NCBI GenBank assembly: GCA_016715075.1
Contig: JADKBK010000015.1
Span: 82,832-146,831 of the forward strand
Reading direction: 5' to 3'
From: Bacteroidales bacterium
GTDB taxonomy: Bacteria; Bacteroidota; Bacteroidia; Bacteroidales; VadinHA17
DNA: 64,000 nt
Within the stretch, counting starts at the first letter, position 1, and every line of letters begins with the position of its first letter. The notes under the pieces are model-generated. The model did no database searches, was not told the DNA's origin, and saw nothing but the letters and a program-made list of their open reading frames with translations. Made by a program: the position numbers and the translations under genes. Positions 54,130 through 63,628 of this stretch are shown here, piece by piece.

Positions 54130-56256
54130 ATGTCAGGAAAACCCGTTTTACAATGTATCCTTCTGATTTTATCAGTATGCATTTTAACAACCTGTTCTGA
54201 AGACCCCAATGAATCAGGTTCAGGCGATGTCGTTATTGCAGACAATGTCAGTGTAATTCCAAACGAAACATGGAATAAGGATTTTATTTCTATGGATTCG
54301 ACAAATTATACACTTACATTCTCTGAAGATATAAGCCCGGCTATGAAAATCAGGCCCGGGGACATTTTAATCTCAGCTGCCGGTGAAGGCTTATTGCGAA
54401 AGGTAACAAGTGTAAATAAAGTTGGATCCAACATAGAGGTGAAGACTGAATTTGCAAGTCTTGTTGATGCTATTGAACAGGGTGATCTTGAGTTGGATCA
54501 ACCTCTTTATACCTCACAGATAAAGAGTATTGAATATCATGTACCCGGCTTAAAATTTAAAAGTGAAAACTCAAAAGGAAGCACAGCTGTTGACTTTTTA
54601 TGGGAGATTAATTCAATCCTCTATGACTCTGATAATAATCCCGGTACTATCAGTGATCAGATTAAACTGACGGGAGATTTCAGTTTTAAATGGAACCTCG
54701 TTACAAAAATCAGGATTGGTTTACTTCAGGGATTGAAAGAAATTAAGTTCGGGCTTGCTGCTTCAGAGAATCTGAATCTTAATCTGGCTGCCAGCATTGC
54801 TTATCAATTGCCTGATAATCTGGATCTCGTACTGGCTACTATCAGATTCAGTCCTATTTATGTTTATATTGGAGGTATTCCTGTTGTGTTAAATCCTGTT
54901 TTAAAAATACATGTTGGTATTGAAGGCAACCTGAGTGCAACAATCACAACCGGTATTTCTCAGGGGCTCTCATTTAGCGCAGGGATTCATTATTTAAAAT
55001 CCAAAGGCTGGTCGCCATATCAGACTTTTGAGAATCACTTTACTTATAACTGGCCTGAGATATATATTAATTCAAATGTTACAGCCTATCTGAAGCCCGA
55101 ATTTGAAATGAAGGTATATGGGGTTGGAGGACCGTATGTAAATATGAAGCTTTATGGCAGGTTTGCCTCACAATTATTTCCGAATCCAAAGTTCAGGATC
55201 TATGGAGGAATTTCTCTTGGGGCGGGAGCAAGAATTGAGATTTTTGATAAATACGAGTTGGATTATGCAATTGACGATATTTTTAAGAAGGAATTTCTGA
55301 TATACAAAGACTCCCTGCAACAGGCTATTCAGAACCCCGTAGTCACCTCCGGTGTCGGCTCGTTTACATCTACCTCAGCCATTATGGGAGGAGATGTTAA
55401 GGGTGATGGAGGATCTAAGGTAACCGAATGTGGGATATACTGGGGAACATCACCTGATCCTGTTAATTCGGGAACTAAACTCAGTATCGGAAGCGGCACA
55501 GGAAATTTTTCAATAAATATTCAAAATCTTACTCCAAATACAACCTATTACATAATTGCCTTCGCTACCAACACTAATGGGACTGGTTTCGGTGATGAAA
55601 AGAATTTTACAACACTTGATAATCTGGTTGCCGTTGATGTGGACGGTAACACATATAATACTGTAACAATAGGATCTCAGGTCTGGTTCAGCGAGAACTT
55701 AAGGGTTACCCGCCTGAATGATGGAGAGGCCATACCTCTGGTTTCAGACAATATTGGCTGGGAAGCACTGTCCACCCCCGGGTACTGCTGGTATAACAAT
55801 AATCAAAGCCTCTATGGCAGCAATTTCGGTGCATTATATAACTGGTTCACAATAAATACAAATAAATTATGTCCCGCAGGATGGCATGTGCCGGGAGACA
55901 ATGACTTTAAAAATCTTGAAAAGGAATTAGGAATGAGCACAACTGATGCCGATGCAACAGGACTCCGTGGAACAAACGAGGGGAGCAAAATGGCTGGTCG
56001 GGCTGATCTCTGGGCGGATAGTTCCCTTGATAGTAATGTCAGTTTTGGAATGAGTGGATTTAATGCTGTTCCTGGTGGCCATCGTTATTATGAAGGTGAT
56101 TTTCAGAATATAAATACAAGCTGTGTGTTATACAGTTCTACAGAAAGCAGTGAGGGCATCGCATGGTACAGACAAATAAATTATAATGGTTTAAGAATTG
56201 AGAGAAACACTTTTGATAAGAGGGATGGTTTTTCAGTACGCTGCCTCAGGGATTAG
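54130..56256 (+). CDS. Large lipoprotein with Fn3-like and FISUMP domains
   Basis: The 708-residue protein has a lipobox (SVCILTTC). The first about 400 residues are beta-rich with no recognised family. An Fn3-like domain (about 395-495, NPVVTSGVGSFTSTSAIMGG, LTPNTTYYIIAFATN) precedes a C-terminal FISUMP domain (about 500-708, DVDGNTYNTVTIGSQVWFSENL, CPAGWHVPGDNDFKNLE and FSVRCLRD). FISUMP domains, named from Fibrobacter, occur on surface proteins of unknown role. A promoter may lie 400 bases upstream; the repeat block separates it. Confidence 0.72.
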   Translation: MSGKPVLQCILLILSVCILTTCSEDPNESGSGDVVIADNVSVIPNETWNKDFISMDSTNYTLTFSEDISPAMKIRPGDILISAAGEGLLRKVTSVNKVGSNIEVKTEFASLVDAIEQGDLELDQPLYTSQIKSIEYHVPGLKFKSENSKGSTAVDFLWEINSILYDSDNNPGTISDQIKLTGDFSFKWNLVTKIRIGLLQGLKEIKFGLAASENLNLNLAASIAYQLPDNLDLVLATIRFSPIYVYIGGIPVVLNPVLKIHVGIEGNLSATITTGISQGLSFSAGIHYLKSKGWSPYQTFENHFTYNWPEIYINSNVTAYLKPEFEMKVYGVGGPYVNMKLYGRFASQLFPNPKFRIYGGISLGAGARIEIFDKYELDYAIDDIFKKEFLIYKDSLQQAIQNPVVTSGVGSFTSTSAIMGGDVKGDGGSKVTECGIYWGTSPDPVNSGTKLSIGSGTGNFSINIQNLTPNTTYYIIAFATNTNGTGFGDEKNFTTLDNLVAVDVDGNTYNTVTIGSQVWFSENLRVTRLNDGEAIPLVSDNIGWEALSTPGYCWYNNNQSLYGSNFGALYNWFTINTNKLCPAGWHVPGDNDFKNLEKELGMSTTDADATGLRGTNEGSKMAGRADLWADSSLDSNVSFGMSGFNAVPGGHRYYEGDFQNINTSCVLYSSTESSEGIAWYRQINYNGLRIERNTFDKRDGFSVRCLRD

Positions 56257-56546
56257 TATCTGGAATTGTGGTTCAGCAGGCAGAATATCCCTTCAAGAAG
56301 AATGATAACACTCCGGCCCTGCTTATGAACATCCATTCCAGGAATAGTTATCTGGCTGTAAATTCATTTTTTTTTGTAAATTGGGTTGGTTAGTCTCTTA
56401 TTGTTTCCGTGTCAAAAATAAGTTAATATTAATACCGGTAATGTGTCTGAGGCTACGCATTTATCGTAGTTGCCCGGGATAATCCAGGACAATGAAAAAC
56501 AAAATGCCTAACGCCATCAGTCTTACCAATATAAAATGATATTAAA
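56257..56546. other. 290-base gap, nothing clear
   Basis: Between the FISUMP and ankyrin genes I see no coding region, promoter with both boxes, or strong hairpin. Confidence 0.3.
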
Positions 56547-58694
56547 ATGAGCAGGACTTACGATTTTTTTAACGCTATTGAGGCAAATGACTATTCAACA
56601 ATACAAAAACTATTACAACCTGGCTTTGGTGGATTGATTAAACCTGTTGATGTAAATTCTTTATCGAAATATGGTGAGATTCCTTTGTTGAGAGCTGTAA
56701 TACGCGGAAATAAACAAATTGTCGAATTGCTTATCTCCAATGGCGCCGATGTCAATGCAGCCAGGCAGGGCGACACCCCGTTAATAATGGCTTCCTTTAA
56801 TGGATTCACAGCTATAGCTGAGCTATTAATAAAAAAAGGAGCAAAAATTAATAATAGCACATACTACGGCGATACGCCTCTGATCCTGGCTTCAGTTAAC
56901 GGACACATAGCAACCACTGAGTTACTTCTTATCTATGGCGCTGAAGTGAACGAAAAGAACAAAAAAGGTGATAACCCTCTCATATTAGCCTCTTTTAATG
57001 GTCAGAAGGAGCTGGCGGAATTACTAATTTCAAAAGGCGCCGATGTGAACATTAAAAACAATAACGGGGATAATCCATTGATCTTATCGTCATTTAAGGG
57101 GCACAAAGAAATAGTGGAGCTGCTTGTAAAAAAAGGTTCCAACATAAATGAAAGCAATCCAAACGGGGATACTCCCCTGATTTTAGCTTCCGGCAACGGG
57201 AACAGGGAGGTTGCTGAAATCCTTATAACCGGAGGCGCTGATCTGAATAAAGAAAACAACAATGGAGATAATCCCCTTTTGATTGCAGCATTTAAAGGGA
57301 ATAAAGAAATAGTTAAATTACTTGTTGAGCAGGGAGCAAGTGTGAATGTTTGTAATCGTGCAGGGAATACACCGTTAATGCTGGCCTTTCGGTCGGGACA
57401 CAGTGATACTGTAAGACTACTGGTCCCACATACAGATGAGCTCAGCATAAAGAATGTACAGGGTGATACTCTTCTGATATGGGCAATAAAAAAAGGACTG
57501 CCAGACATAGCTGAGATCCTCATTGCAAAAAAGGTAAATGTAAATGAGAAGGATAGAGATGGGAAAACACCCCTGCTGCTGTCATCGCAGGCAGGATATC
57601 TTAACATACTTGACTTGCTTGTAAAGAATGGAGCCAGCCTGGATGTGGACAACGAATTTGTTGATCCGGTCCTTTACAGTCTATTATCATCGGGTAACTA
57701 CCGGATTGCAGAAGATCTTTTTGCAAGAGGAGCAGAAATCGATTCAAGGGACGAAAATTCAGAAACTCTTCTCACCAGAGCTATTATTTACAGTAATAAA
57801 GGGATGGCAAAATACTTAATAGAGAAGGGTGCCAAGATTAACACAAGTGACAGATATGGAAATACAATTCTTCATTCAGCAATAAAAAACAGGCTGTCTG
57901 AGACAGTTGAACTGCTGCTAAAAAATGGCGCCGATGTAAATACTATAAACAAAAATGGTTGCTATACACCGCTGTTAATGGCTTTGAAGGATGGTTTCCC
58001 GAAACTGGCAGCACAACTTATTGCCGCAGGAGCTGATGTTAACGCAGAAGTAAATACCGGAACCGCCTTGCTTTTTGCATCAGATCATGGTTATGAAGAC
58101 ATAGTTGAAATGCTTATTGCAAAAGGAGCCCTTGTGAATGTTGAAGATACTTCTGGAAATACACCTCTGCTACTGGCAACAAAAAAACGTATTAAACGAA
58201 TTGTTGAAATGCTTATTGCAAATAAGGCAAATGTAAATGCATCGGATGAATACGGAAATACTTCGTTAATGGCAGCATCAGAGACCGGAGAAAAAGATAT
58301 AGCTGAATTGCTTATTGATAACGGAGCAAATGTAAATGCAAAGAATATCAGCAATATTACTCCTCTGATGCTGGCTGCAAGAAAAGGTCACAAGGAGCTT
58401 GCCCGTCTTTTAATAGTCAGAGGAGCTGATACTGCTGCAATTGACACTTCCGGTAAGAAAGCCCCGCTCGACCTGGAGCTGGCTTTGGAGAACATGAGAC
58501 AACTGGAATTTAAGAAAACCTGGCAGTACATATACTGCCCCACCTGCAAATGTGAAAAAACAGGTGATGATGTTGAGGAAGATTCATATGACCAGGATGA
58601 ATGGGTGACGATCTATTACTTTCGTTGTAAAACATGCAGTGGTAAAGTCACAGACAAACAAGGCAATATGATAATTACAAAAGTAAAAAACTGA
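56547..58694 (+). CDS. Ankyrin-repeat protein (about 18 repeats) with C-terminal zinc ribbon
   Basis: The 715-residue protein has no signal peptide. Eighteen regular ankyrin repeats of about 33 residues (consensus GDTPLILAS.NGH.EIAELLI.KGADVN) run from about residue 33 to 630; a nineteenth is partial. The last about 60 residues add a CPTC...CKTC zinc ribbon (YCPTCKCEKTGDDVEEDSYD then YYFRCKTCSGK). Ankyrin arrays bind protein partners; a zinc ribbon often binds nucleic acid or protein. The function is unknown. Base composition and repeat regularity suggest recent internal duplication (inference). Confidence 0.85.
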   Translation: MSRTYDFFNAIEANDYSTIQKLLQPGFGGLIKPVDVNSLSKYGEIPLLRAVIRGNKQIVELLISNGADVNAARQGDTPLIMASFNGFTAIAELLIKKGAKINNSTYYGDTPLILASVNGHIATTELLLIYGAEVNEKNKKGDNPLILASFNGQKELAELLISKGADVNIKNNNGDNPLILSSFKGHKEIVELLVKKGSNINESNPNGDTPLILASGNGNREVAEILITGGADLNKENNNGDNPLLIAAFKGNKEIVKLLVEQGASVNVCNRAGNTPLMLAFRSGHSDTVRLLVPHTDELSIKNVQGDTLLIWAIKKGLPDIAEILIAKKVNVNEKDRDGKTPLLLSSQAGYLNILDLLVKNGASLDVDNEFVDPVLYSLLSSGNYRIAEDLFARGAEIDSRDENSETLLTRAIIYSNKGMAKYLIEKGAKINTSDRYGNTILHSAIKNRLSETVELLLKNGADVNTINKNGCYTPLLMALKDGFPKLAAQLIAAGADVNAEVNTGTALLFASDHGYEDIVEMLIAKGALVNVEDTSGNTPLLLATKKRIKRIVEMLIANKANVNASDEYGNTSLMAASETGEKDIAELLIDNGANVNAKNISNITPLMLAARKGHKELARLLIVRGADTAAIDTSGKKAPLDLELALENMRQLEFKKTWQYIYCPTCKCEKTGDDVEEDSYDQDEWVTIYYFRCKTCSGKVTDKQGNMIITKVKN

Positions 58695-59091
58695 TTATTC
58701 AGCCCCGGGGAAGTCAGGTATTCTCAGACAAAAAGCTGCTTATGATTACGGCGTCTATACAAATACCTGTATTACCAACTCACAGACTGGTTTTAGCACT
58801 AAATTTAGAAATACAGGTAGAACTTTAACGTTAAGTAGTGCCGGTATTATGGTAACCGGTATTATAGCCGGATCAGTTACAGCTAATAATCCGTACAAGA
58901 ATCCGAACCAGAATGGCACGGAGATTTTGGAAGGAGTTATTATCATGACTTATACTGGTTTAATTGGCATTCCCCTGACAGTAGTTGGTATCCCGTTATG
59001 GGCAGTCGGAAGCAGCAGAAAGGCTAAGGCTGTGCTTGCTTTGCAGAAGTTTAATATTTCGGCGGCAAATTCGATGGCTGCCGGATTGTGA
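58687..59091 (+). pseudogene. 3' fragment of a small membrane protein
   Basis: A reading frame is open from about 58687 to a stop at 59089-59091, but has no ATG until 58849. The translation has two hydrophobic segments (IMVTGIIAGSVTAN and LIGIPLTVVGIPLWAVGSSRK) and ends in a helix (AKAVLALQKFNI), typical of small Bacteroidota membrane proteins with a C-terminal GIPLWAVG motif. The N-terminus is missing and the frame starts inside the ankyrin gene end, so I call it a remnant. Confidence 0.4.
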
Positions 59092-59142
59092 AGCGGAACA
59101 TAATACCTTATTTCCTTACATTACATGTTGTCCATAAAAAGT

Positions 59143-59174
59143 GTTGATTTCAATAATAAGTTAGCTTAACTTTG
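59143..59174 (+). promoter_or_regulatory. Promoter for a likely small RNA
   Basis: GTTG (59143-59146), 20 bases, TAACTTTG (59167-59174). The -7 box is a perfect match and the -33 box is one base off. No start codon follows; a strong terminator lies 60 bases downstream. Confidence 0.5.
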
Positions 59175-59180
59175 AATAAA

Positions 59181-59275
59181 AAGAATATTAAGAACCAGAT
59201 TGCATTGTTGCAGAACCATTTATTAAAGACAAAAAAATGCCTTGATAGTTTTTATTATCAAGGCATTTTCATTAT
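59181..59275 (+). ncRNA. Candidate small RNA (about 95 nt)
   Basis: A promoter at 59143-59174 and a terminator at 59234-59269 bracket a short segment with no open reading frame. AGAACCA occurs twice (about 59191 and 59211). I do not recognise a known RNA family. The exact ends are inferred from the promoter and terminator. Confidence 0.4.
59234..59269. terminator. Strong 14-bp hairpin terminator
   Basis: AAAATGCCTTGATA (59234-59247) and its exact reverse complement (59256-59269) flank an 8-base loop. The arms end in A-run and T-run, so it can work in both directions. No gene stop is within 140 bases, which supports the small-RNA reading. Confidence 0.7.
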
Positions 59276-59530
59276 AAATACCAACCCGATAAATGTGTTG
59301 ATTGATTTTATCTTACGGGGTGCAAGCTTTTTTTAGTTAAATCGAGGTATTGAAACTACTAATTGGCATGTTTGCATTCAATAATTCGTTATTTTCAAAA
59401 CTTGATAATGTTCAGACTTTTGTTGACACAACACTCTTTGGTTTTGCTGGGCTTACAACTAAATCTCTGTACCCATCAATTAATTTAATATTACAGGTAA
59501 TTTAATTGAAAAATCAGAAATGTATTTACT

Positions 59531-59917
59531 ATGAAACAGAAAATAAGAAACCACCTGCATAACATTCATCATTTCCTGGTATCAATAGTACTGATAACAA
59601 AAGGATATACAAAAATTGAACATCATCATAGTTTAATAGGCTGGATTATTTTAATTTCAGGAATTGCAGTAATGCTTTATTTCATATTTCTTAAATTGAC
59701 CCAAAAGGAACATTCCTTACTAACCATTATTATTCATTTATTTGAAAGTTTTGCACTTTTTTTAACGACTTATGTTTACTTTCAGGAAGGAAAACAGTTT
59801 TTGCCATATATAACTTTCATTGCCGCGATAGGTTTTTTAATCCCAATTGTATTGGAATTAATAAGACACCGACAAACACTCAAAAGAAGCAGTAATGACA
59901 GTTTGACAGAGCAATGA
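59531..59917 (+). CDS. Small four-helix membrane protein
   Basis: This 128-residue protein has four hydrophobic helices (about 13-24, 36-53, 63-84, 90-108), two His-rich turns near the N-terminus (LHNIHHF, IEHHHS) and a charged tail. I do not recognise a named family. It stands alone with about 440 bases before and 400 after. Confidence 0.6.
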   Translation: MKQKIRNHLHNIHHFLVSIVLITKGYTKIEHHHSLIGWIILISGIAVMLYFIFLKLTQKEHSLLTIIIHLFESFALFLTTYVYFQEGKQFLPYITFIAAIGFLIPIVLELIRHRQTLKRSSNDSLTEQ

Positions 59918-60317
59918 ACCTCTCTCATTGGTTTAGCAGGATGGCGGCTGACTTGCCCTGATGAAACATTTGTGCAGTTTTAAACATTCACTGTTCTTAT
60001 AAACTTAAATGTTTTGAATCCGCACACAGACGATACTAAAATTAATAGGTTTTTCACAGGTTTTGCAGATTCCTCATGCACCCATAACAGAGTTGTCTTC
60101 AACGTCACAACAGCGTCCCTTCTTCTCATTCAGGCCATAAAAACAGACTGGAGCACCTTCTGCCAATCATCCTGAGAGTGACACATTAAAAGCTATATTT
60201 TCTTGTTTTAATGAAATTTTGATATAATTTCGGTAATAATTCTGTTGGTCTGATATAATCACCTGGTTTTAGAAGCATTTTAGCCATTGATGTAATTCAA
60301 ATTTAACAACCCTGTTT
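59918..60317. other. 400-base gap, nothing clear
   Basis: No coding region, palindrome or promoter with both boxes was seen. TATAATTTCGG near 60220-60240 lacks the TTTG of the -7 consensus. Confidence 0.3.
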
Positions 60318-62657
60318 ATGGAAACAAAAATAGTTTCTCAGGCTCGCTTTTTTATAATAGCCTTCTTATTAATCTTTTTATCCTATAGTTGCAAAAAGGA
60401 TGAAACCAAAATCATTAAAGAGAAAGTAACCGGACAGGTTCAGAAAGGACCGTATATTAACGGGACTTCTATTACCATGTCTGAGTTAAACTCATCACTG
60501 GCACAAACAGGAAATGTTTTTACCACCCAGATCAGCAGTAATATTGGATCTTTTGAGATAGATAATATAAGTCTTACATCAGGCTATGTCGAATTTTCTG
60601 CAGGCGGCTATTATTTTGACGAGGTAAAGGGTGAATTATCTGTAGCGCCATTAAACCTATTCGCATTATCGGATATACGAGATATCTCAACAGTTAACGT
60701 GAATATATTAACCCATCTTGAAAAACAGAGAGTTAATTATCTGATAAAACAAAGCAAAACATTTTCTGAATCGAAAAAGATTGCACAGGGAGAGATCCTT
60801 GATATATTCGGATTTAATCATGGTGATATCAATAATTCTGAAATGCTCGACATTTCAGTCAATAATGAGTCCAATGCAATTTTACTTGCAGTTTCGGTTA
60901 TACTCCAGGGGAATCGCAGTGTCGGAGACCTGACTGAACTTCTTGCCCAGATTTCCAATGATCTTAAGGAAGATGGTAATCTTAATAACGAAGCTATACT
61001 GACCGGCTTAAGAAATTCAACCAAAGAACTTAATCTTGTAACAATCCGGTCAAACCTTGAGAAGAGGTATCAGGATCTTGGAGTCAGTACCACAATTCCT
61101 GATTTTGAAAAATATGTTAAAGATTTCCTGGCATTTACAGGCGAAAAACCAACAACGACAGTTGAGCCGGCGACAGATATAACAACCACGAGTGCCACAT
61201 TTAATGGAACCGTTAATCCGGATTATATAAGCACAACAGTCTCCTTTGAGTGGGGTGAAACAACAGGATACGGGAATTCGGTTCCTGCCACAGAGAATCC
61301 GGTTACCGGAGGTTCTTCCGTAAACATAAGTGCGGCTGTGACAGGTTTATTGCCCGGGACAACCTATCATTTAAGAGTTAAGGCTGAAAATGCGACCGGT
61401 GTGACTTTTAGCAGTGATATAACATTTAACACACTGGGGAAGGTTCCGGATGCTGAAACAACAACTGCTACCAGTATTTTCGTAAATTCTGTGATATTAA
61501 ATGGGTCTGTAAATCCCAACTATTTATCAACCACCACCACTTTTGAGTGGGGTACAACAACAGATTATGGCAGCACAATTACTGCCGTACAGAGTCCTGT
61601 CACCGGGAACGCCAGTGTAAATGTCAGTTCCAGTCTATCAGGATTAACAGAAGAGACAACATATCATTACAGGATTAAAGCTGAAAATTCACTTGGAACG
61701 ACATATGGCAGTGACAGAATTTTCACCACAGCCGGAAAATCGCCGATACCTGTAACAGATTTTGCTACAAATGTCCAGATGCATACTGCAACATTAAATG
61801 GTTCCGTAAATGCGAACAGCTTTTCCACTACAGTAACTTTTGAATGGGGAACATCAACAGATTATGGTAACAGCCTTAATGGCCTGCAAAGTCCTGTTAC
61901 GGCTACCTATACAGATGTAAGTGCAGATTTAGCTGGATTAACTGCCGGCACAACATACCATTTCAGAATTAAAGCTGAAAATGAATACGGCACAAAAACC
62001 AGTGAAGATATGACGTTTACAACATTGTCTCCGGTAACTGATATTGAAGGAAACGTTTATAATATAAGAAGAATCGGTAACCAGATATGGATGACGGAAA
62101 ATCTCAGAACTACGAAATATTCAAACGCAGAGACCATAACTTATGGTCTCTACTATCCAGCTGATGATGTGGCAAATGTCGCAAAATATGGCTATTTATA
62201 TGATTGGGCTGCTGCTATAAATCAACCTGCAAAATATGACACAATAATGATTGACCTGTCAGGTCAGATAGTTCAGGGAGTCTGCCCGGCCGGCTGGCAT
62301 CTGCCGGCTGTTCACGAATGGCTGGAACTTGTAAATAATTTTGGGGGGACTGAAGTTGCCGGATTAAAATTGAAAATTGCTGATGACAGTTATTGGGTGA
62401 ACCCACTTCTGATTGAGGAACCGGTAAGTGGATTCGATGCCATTCCGGCCGGTAGCAGAATGATTGATGGCATTTTCCAGGCGTGTGGAGAAAATGCATC
62501 GTATTGGACAAGTTCTCAATTCTGGGATGGTGGAGGAACTATTATGGGACGCCAGATTTATATGTTTAATTTTCAACCAAAAATTTATATAAATATCCCC
62601 AATACAAATAATCAGCCCGGTTCGGTAGGATTATCAGTCAGATGTTTAAAAGATTAA
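60318..62657 (+). CDS. Large lipoprotein with three Fn3-like repeats and FISUMP domain
   Basis: The 779-residue protein has a lipobox (LSYSCKKDE). About 250 residues of unknown fold precede three similar Fn3-like repeats (about 280-375, 378-472, 475-572; each has a YxSTTxTFEWGTTTxYG and LTxxTTYHxRIKAEN pattern), then a FISUMP domain (about 575-779, CPAGWHLPAVHEW, ENASYWTSSQFW, GLSVRCLKD). It is a surface-type protein related in layout to the FISUMP protein at 54130. Function is unknown. The repeats are prone to recombination. Confidence 0.75.
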   Translation: METKIVSQARFFIIAFLLIFLSYSCKKDETKIIKEKVTGQVQKGPYINGTSITMSELNSSLAQTGNVFTTQISSNIGSFEIDNISLTSGYVEFSAGGYYFDEVKGELSVAPLNLFALSDIRDISTVNVNILTHLEKQRVNYLIKQSKTFSESKKIAQGEILDIFGFNHGDINNSEMLDISVNNESNAILLAVSVILQGNRSVGDLTELLAQISNDLKEDGNLNNEAILTGLRNSTKELNLVTIRSNLEKRYQDLGVSTTIPDFEKYVKDFLAFTGEKPTTTVEPATDITTTSATFNGTVNPDYISTTVSFEWGETTGYGNSVPATENPVTGGSSVNISAAVTGLLPGTTYHLRVKAENATGVTFSSDITFNTLGKVPDAETTTATSIFVNSVILNGSVNPNYLSTTTTFEWGTTTDYGSTITAVQSPVTGNASVNVSSSLSGLTEETTYHYRIKAENSLGTTYGSDRIFTTAGKSPIPVTDFATNVQMHTATLNGSVNANSFSTTVTFEWGTSTDYGNSLNGLQSPVTATYTDVSADLAGLTAGTTYHFRIKAENEYGTKTSEDMTFTTLSPVTDIEGNVYNIRRIGNQIWMTENLRTTKYSNAETITYGLYYPADDVANVAKYGYLYDWAAAINQPAKYDTIMIDLSGQIVQGVCPAGWHLPAVHEWLELVNNFGGTEVAGLKLKIADDSYWVNPLLIEEPVSGFDAIPAGSRMIDGIFQACGENASYWTSSQFWDGGGTIMGRQIYMFNFQPKIYINIPNTNNQPGSVGLSVRCLKD

Positions 62658-62921
62658 GGATCCAGATAAACGGCGTCTGAAATGGCATTTTTAACCCCTT
62701 TATTATTCCGGTTGAAGGGAAATTCAAGTCATTTTAGTACCTGACAGAACCATATTCAAAGCTTCTATTCTGTGTTATTGAGTCCGGACTTTTGTGATCT
62801 TGTCGTGGTTAATATCACCAAAAGTCATTCAACTTCAACCAGGGTTTATTTCACTTAAAACAGATTGAAGATCATGGATCATTATCAGAGTGGCCAGAAA
62901 TTATTATAAGTACCCTTCGTT

Positions 62922-63601
62922 TCAGAAAATATATCCTACAGATAATGACAGTGAGACGTTGGACATCTTTTCATCCTGATAGTATTCCCACATTATATTT
63001 TTGAAGCTGTACCTGTAATCGAGGGTCAGAAACAGTTGTTTGTATTTAATACCGACCATATTACCAATACCGAAATCAAATCTTTTGATTTTTGTGTATC
63101 CATATATTTCCGGCAGGCTATTGCCGTCAGACGGTGCTTTTGACCATTTAATATCAACAGTATAGCTTGAATCAACCGGCTCAAAAGTGTTAGTTGAAAC
63201 TTTGCCATTCAGTCCAAGAGAAAATAGGGACCGACACCATAAAAGAAATTAACCTTTGTCAGATTTGTATGTATTTTAAGATAAACAGGGATTTCAATGT
63301 AATTCATATGAGATATCATTTCCGCAGAGGTAAAGGGAGAATATTCGGTATATAAAGTTTGTCTGAATCCCTTTTGTGTAAAGGACAAACCGGTACTTAA
63401 TGACAGACTCGTATTCAGATTAATATCAGCTATAAGATTAAAATTAAATCCGGCTTTCGGTTTTATTTTGAAGGTACTCAGGTCTCTGAGGTCTGCTTTC
63501 ATTGATGAAAGGGTTGAGCCGGCTGACAGACCGATTGATATCTGCCCGTAAGAATGTAACGTAAAGACAATGATTGTACAAAAAATGATTAGTTTCTTCA
63601 T
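62922..63601 (-). pseudogene. PorT-like outer-membrane beta-barrel protein, frameshifted
   Basis: The start ATG (63599-63601) gives a signal peptide MKKLIIFCTIIVFTLHSYGQ and a PorT/OMP_b-brl-like N-terminus (ISIGLSAGSTLSSM). After FFYGVGPYF a stop appears near 63209. Adding one T in the run near 63217-63220 restores SLGLNGKVS and a barrel ending VSLSLSVGYIF with stop at 62922-62924. Restored length is 226 residues, normal for the family. The barrel's role is unknown. The indel lies in a homopolymer and is likely a sequencing error. Confidence 0.8.
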
Positions 63602-63628
63602 GGTTATATGGTTTTGTTTAGTAAACAT

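Noticed and set aside
57002..57652. 216-codon reverse-strand frame within the ankyrin gene
   Set aside because: It mirrors the repeat periodicity of the forward ankyrin coding sequence and has no independent signature.
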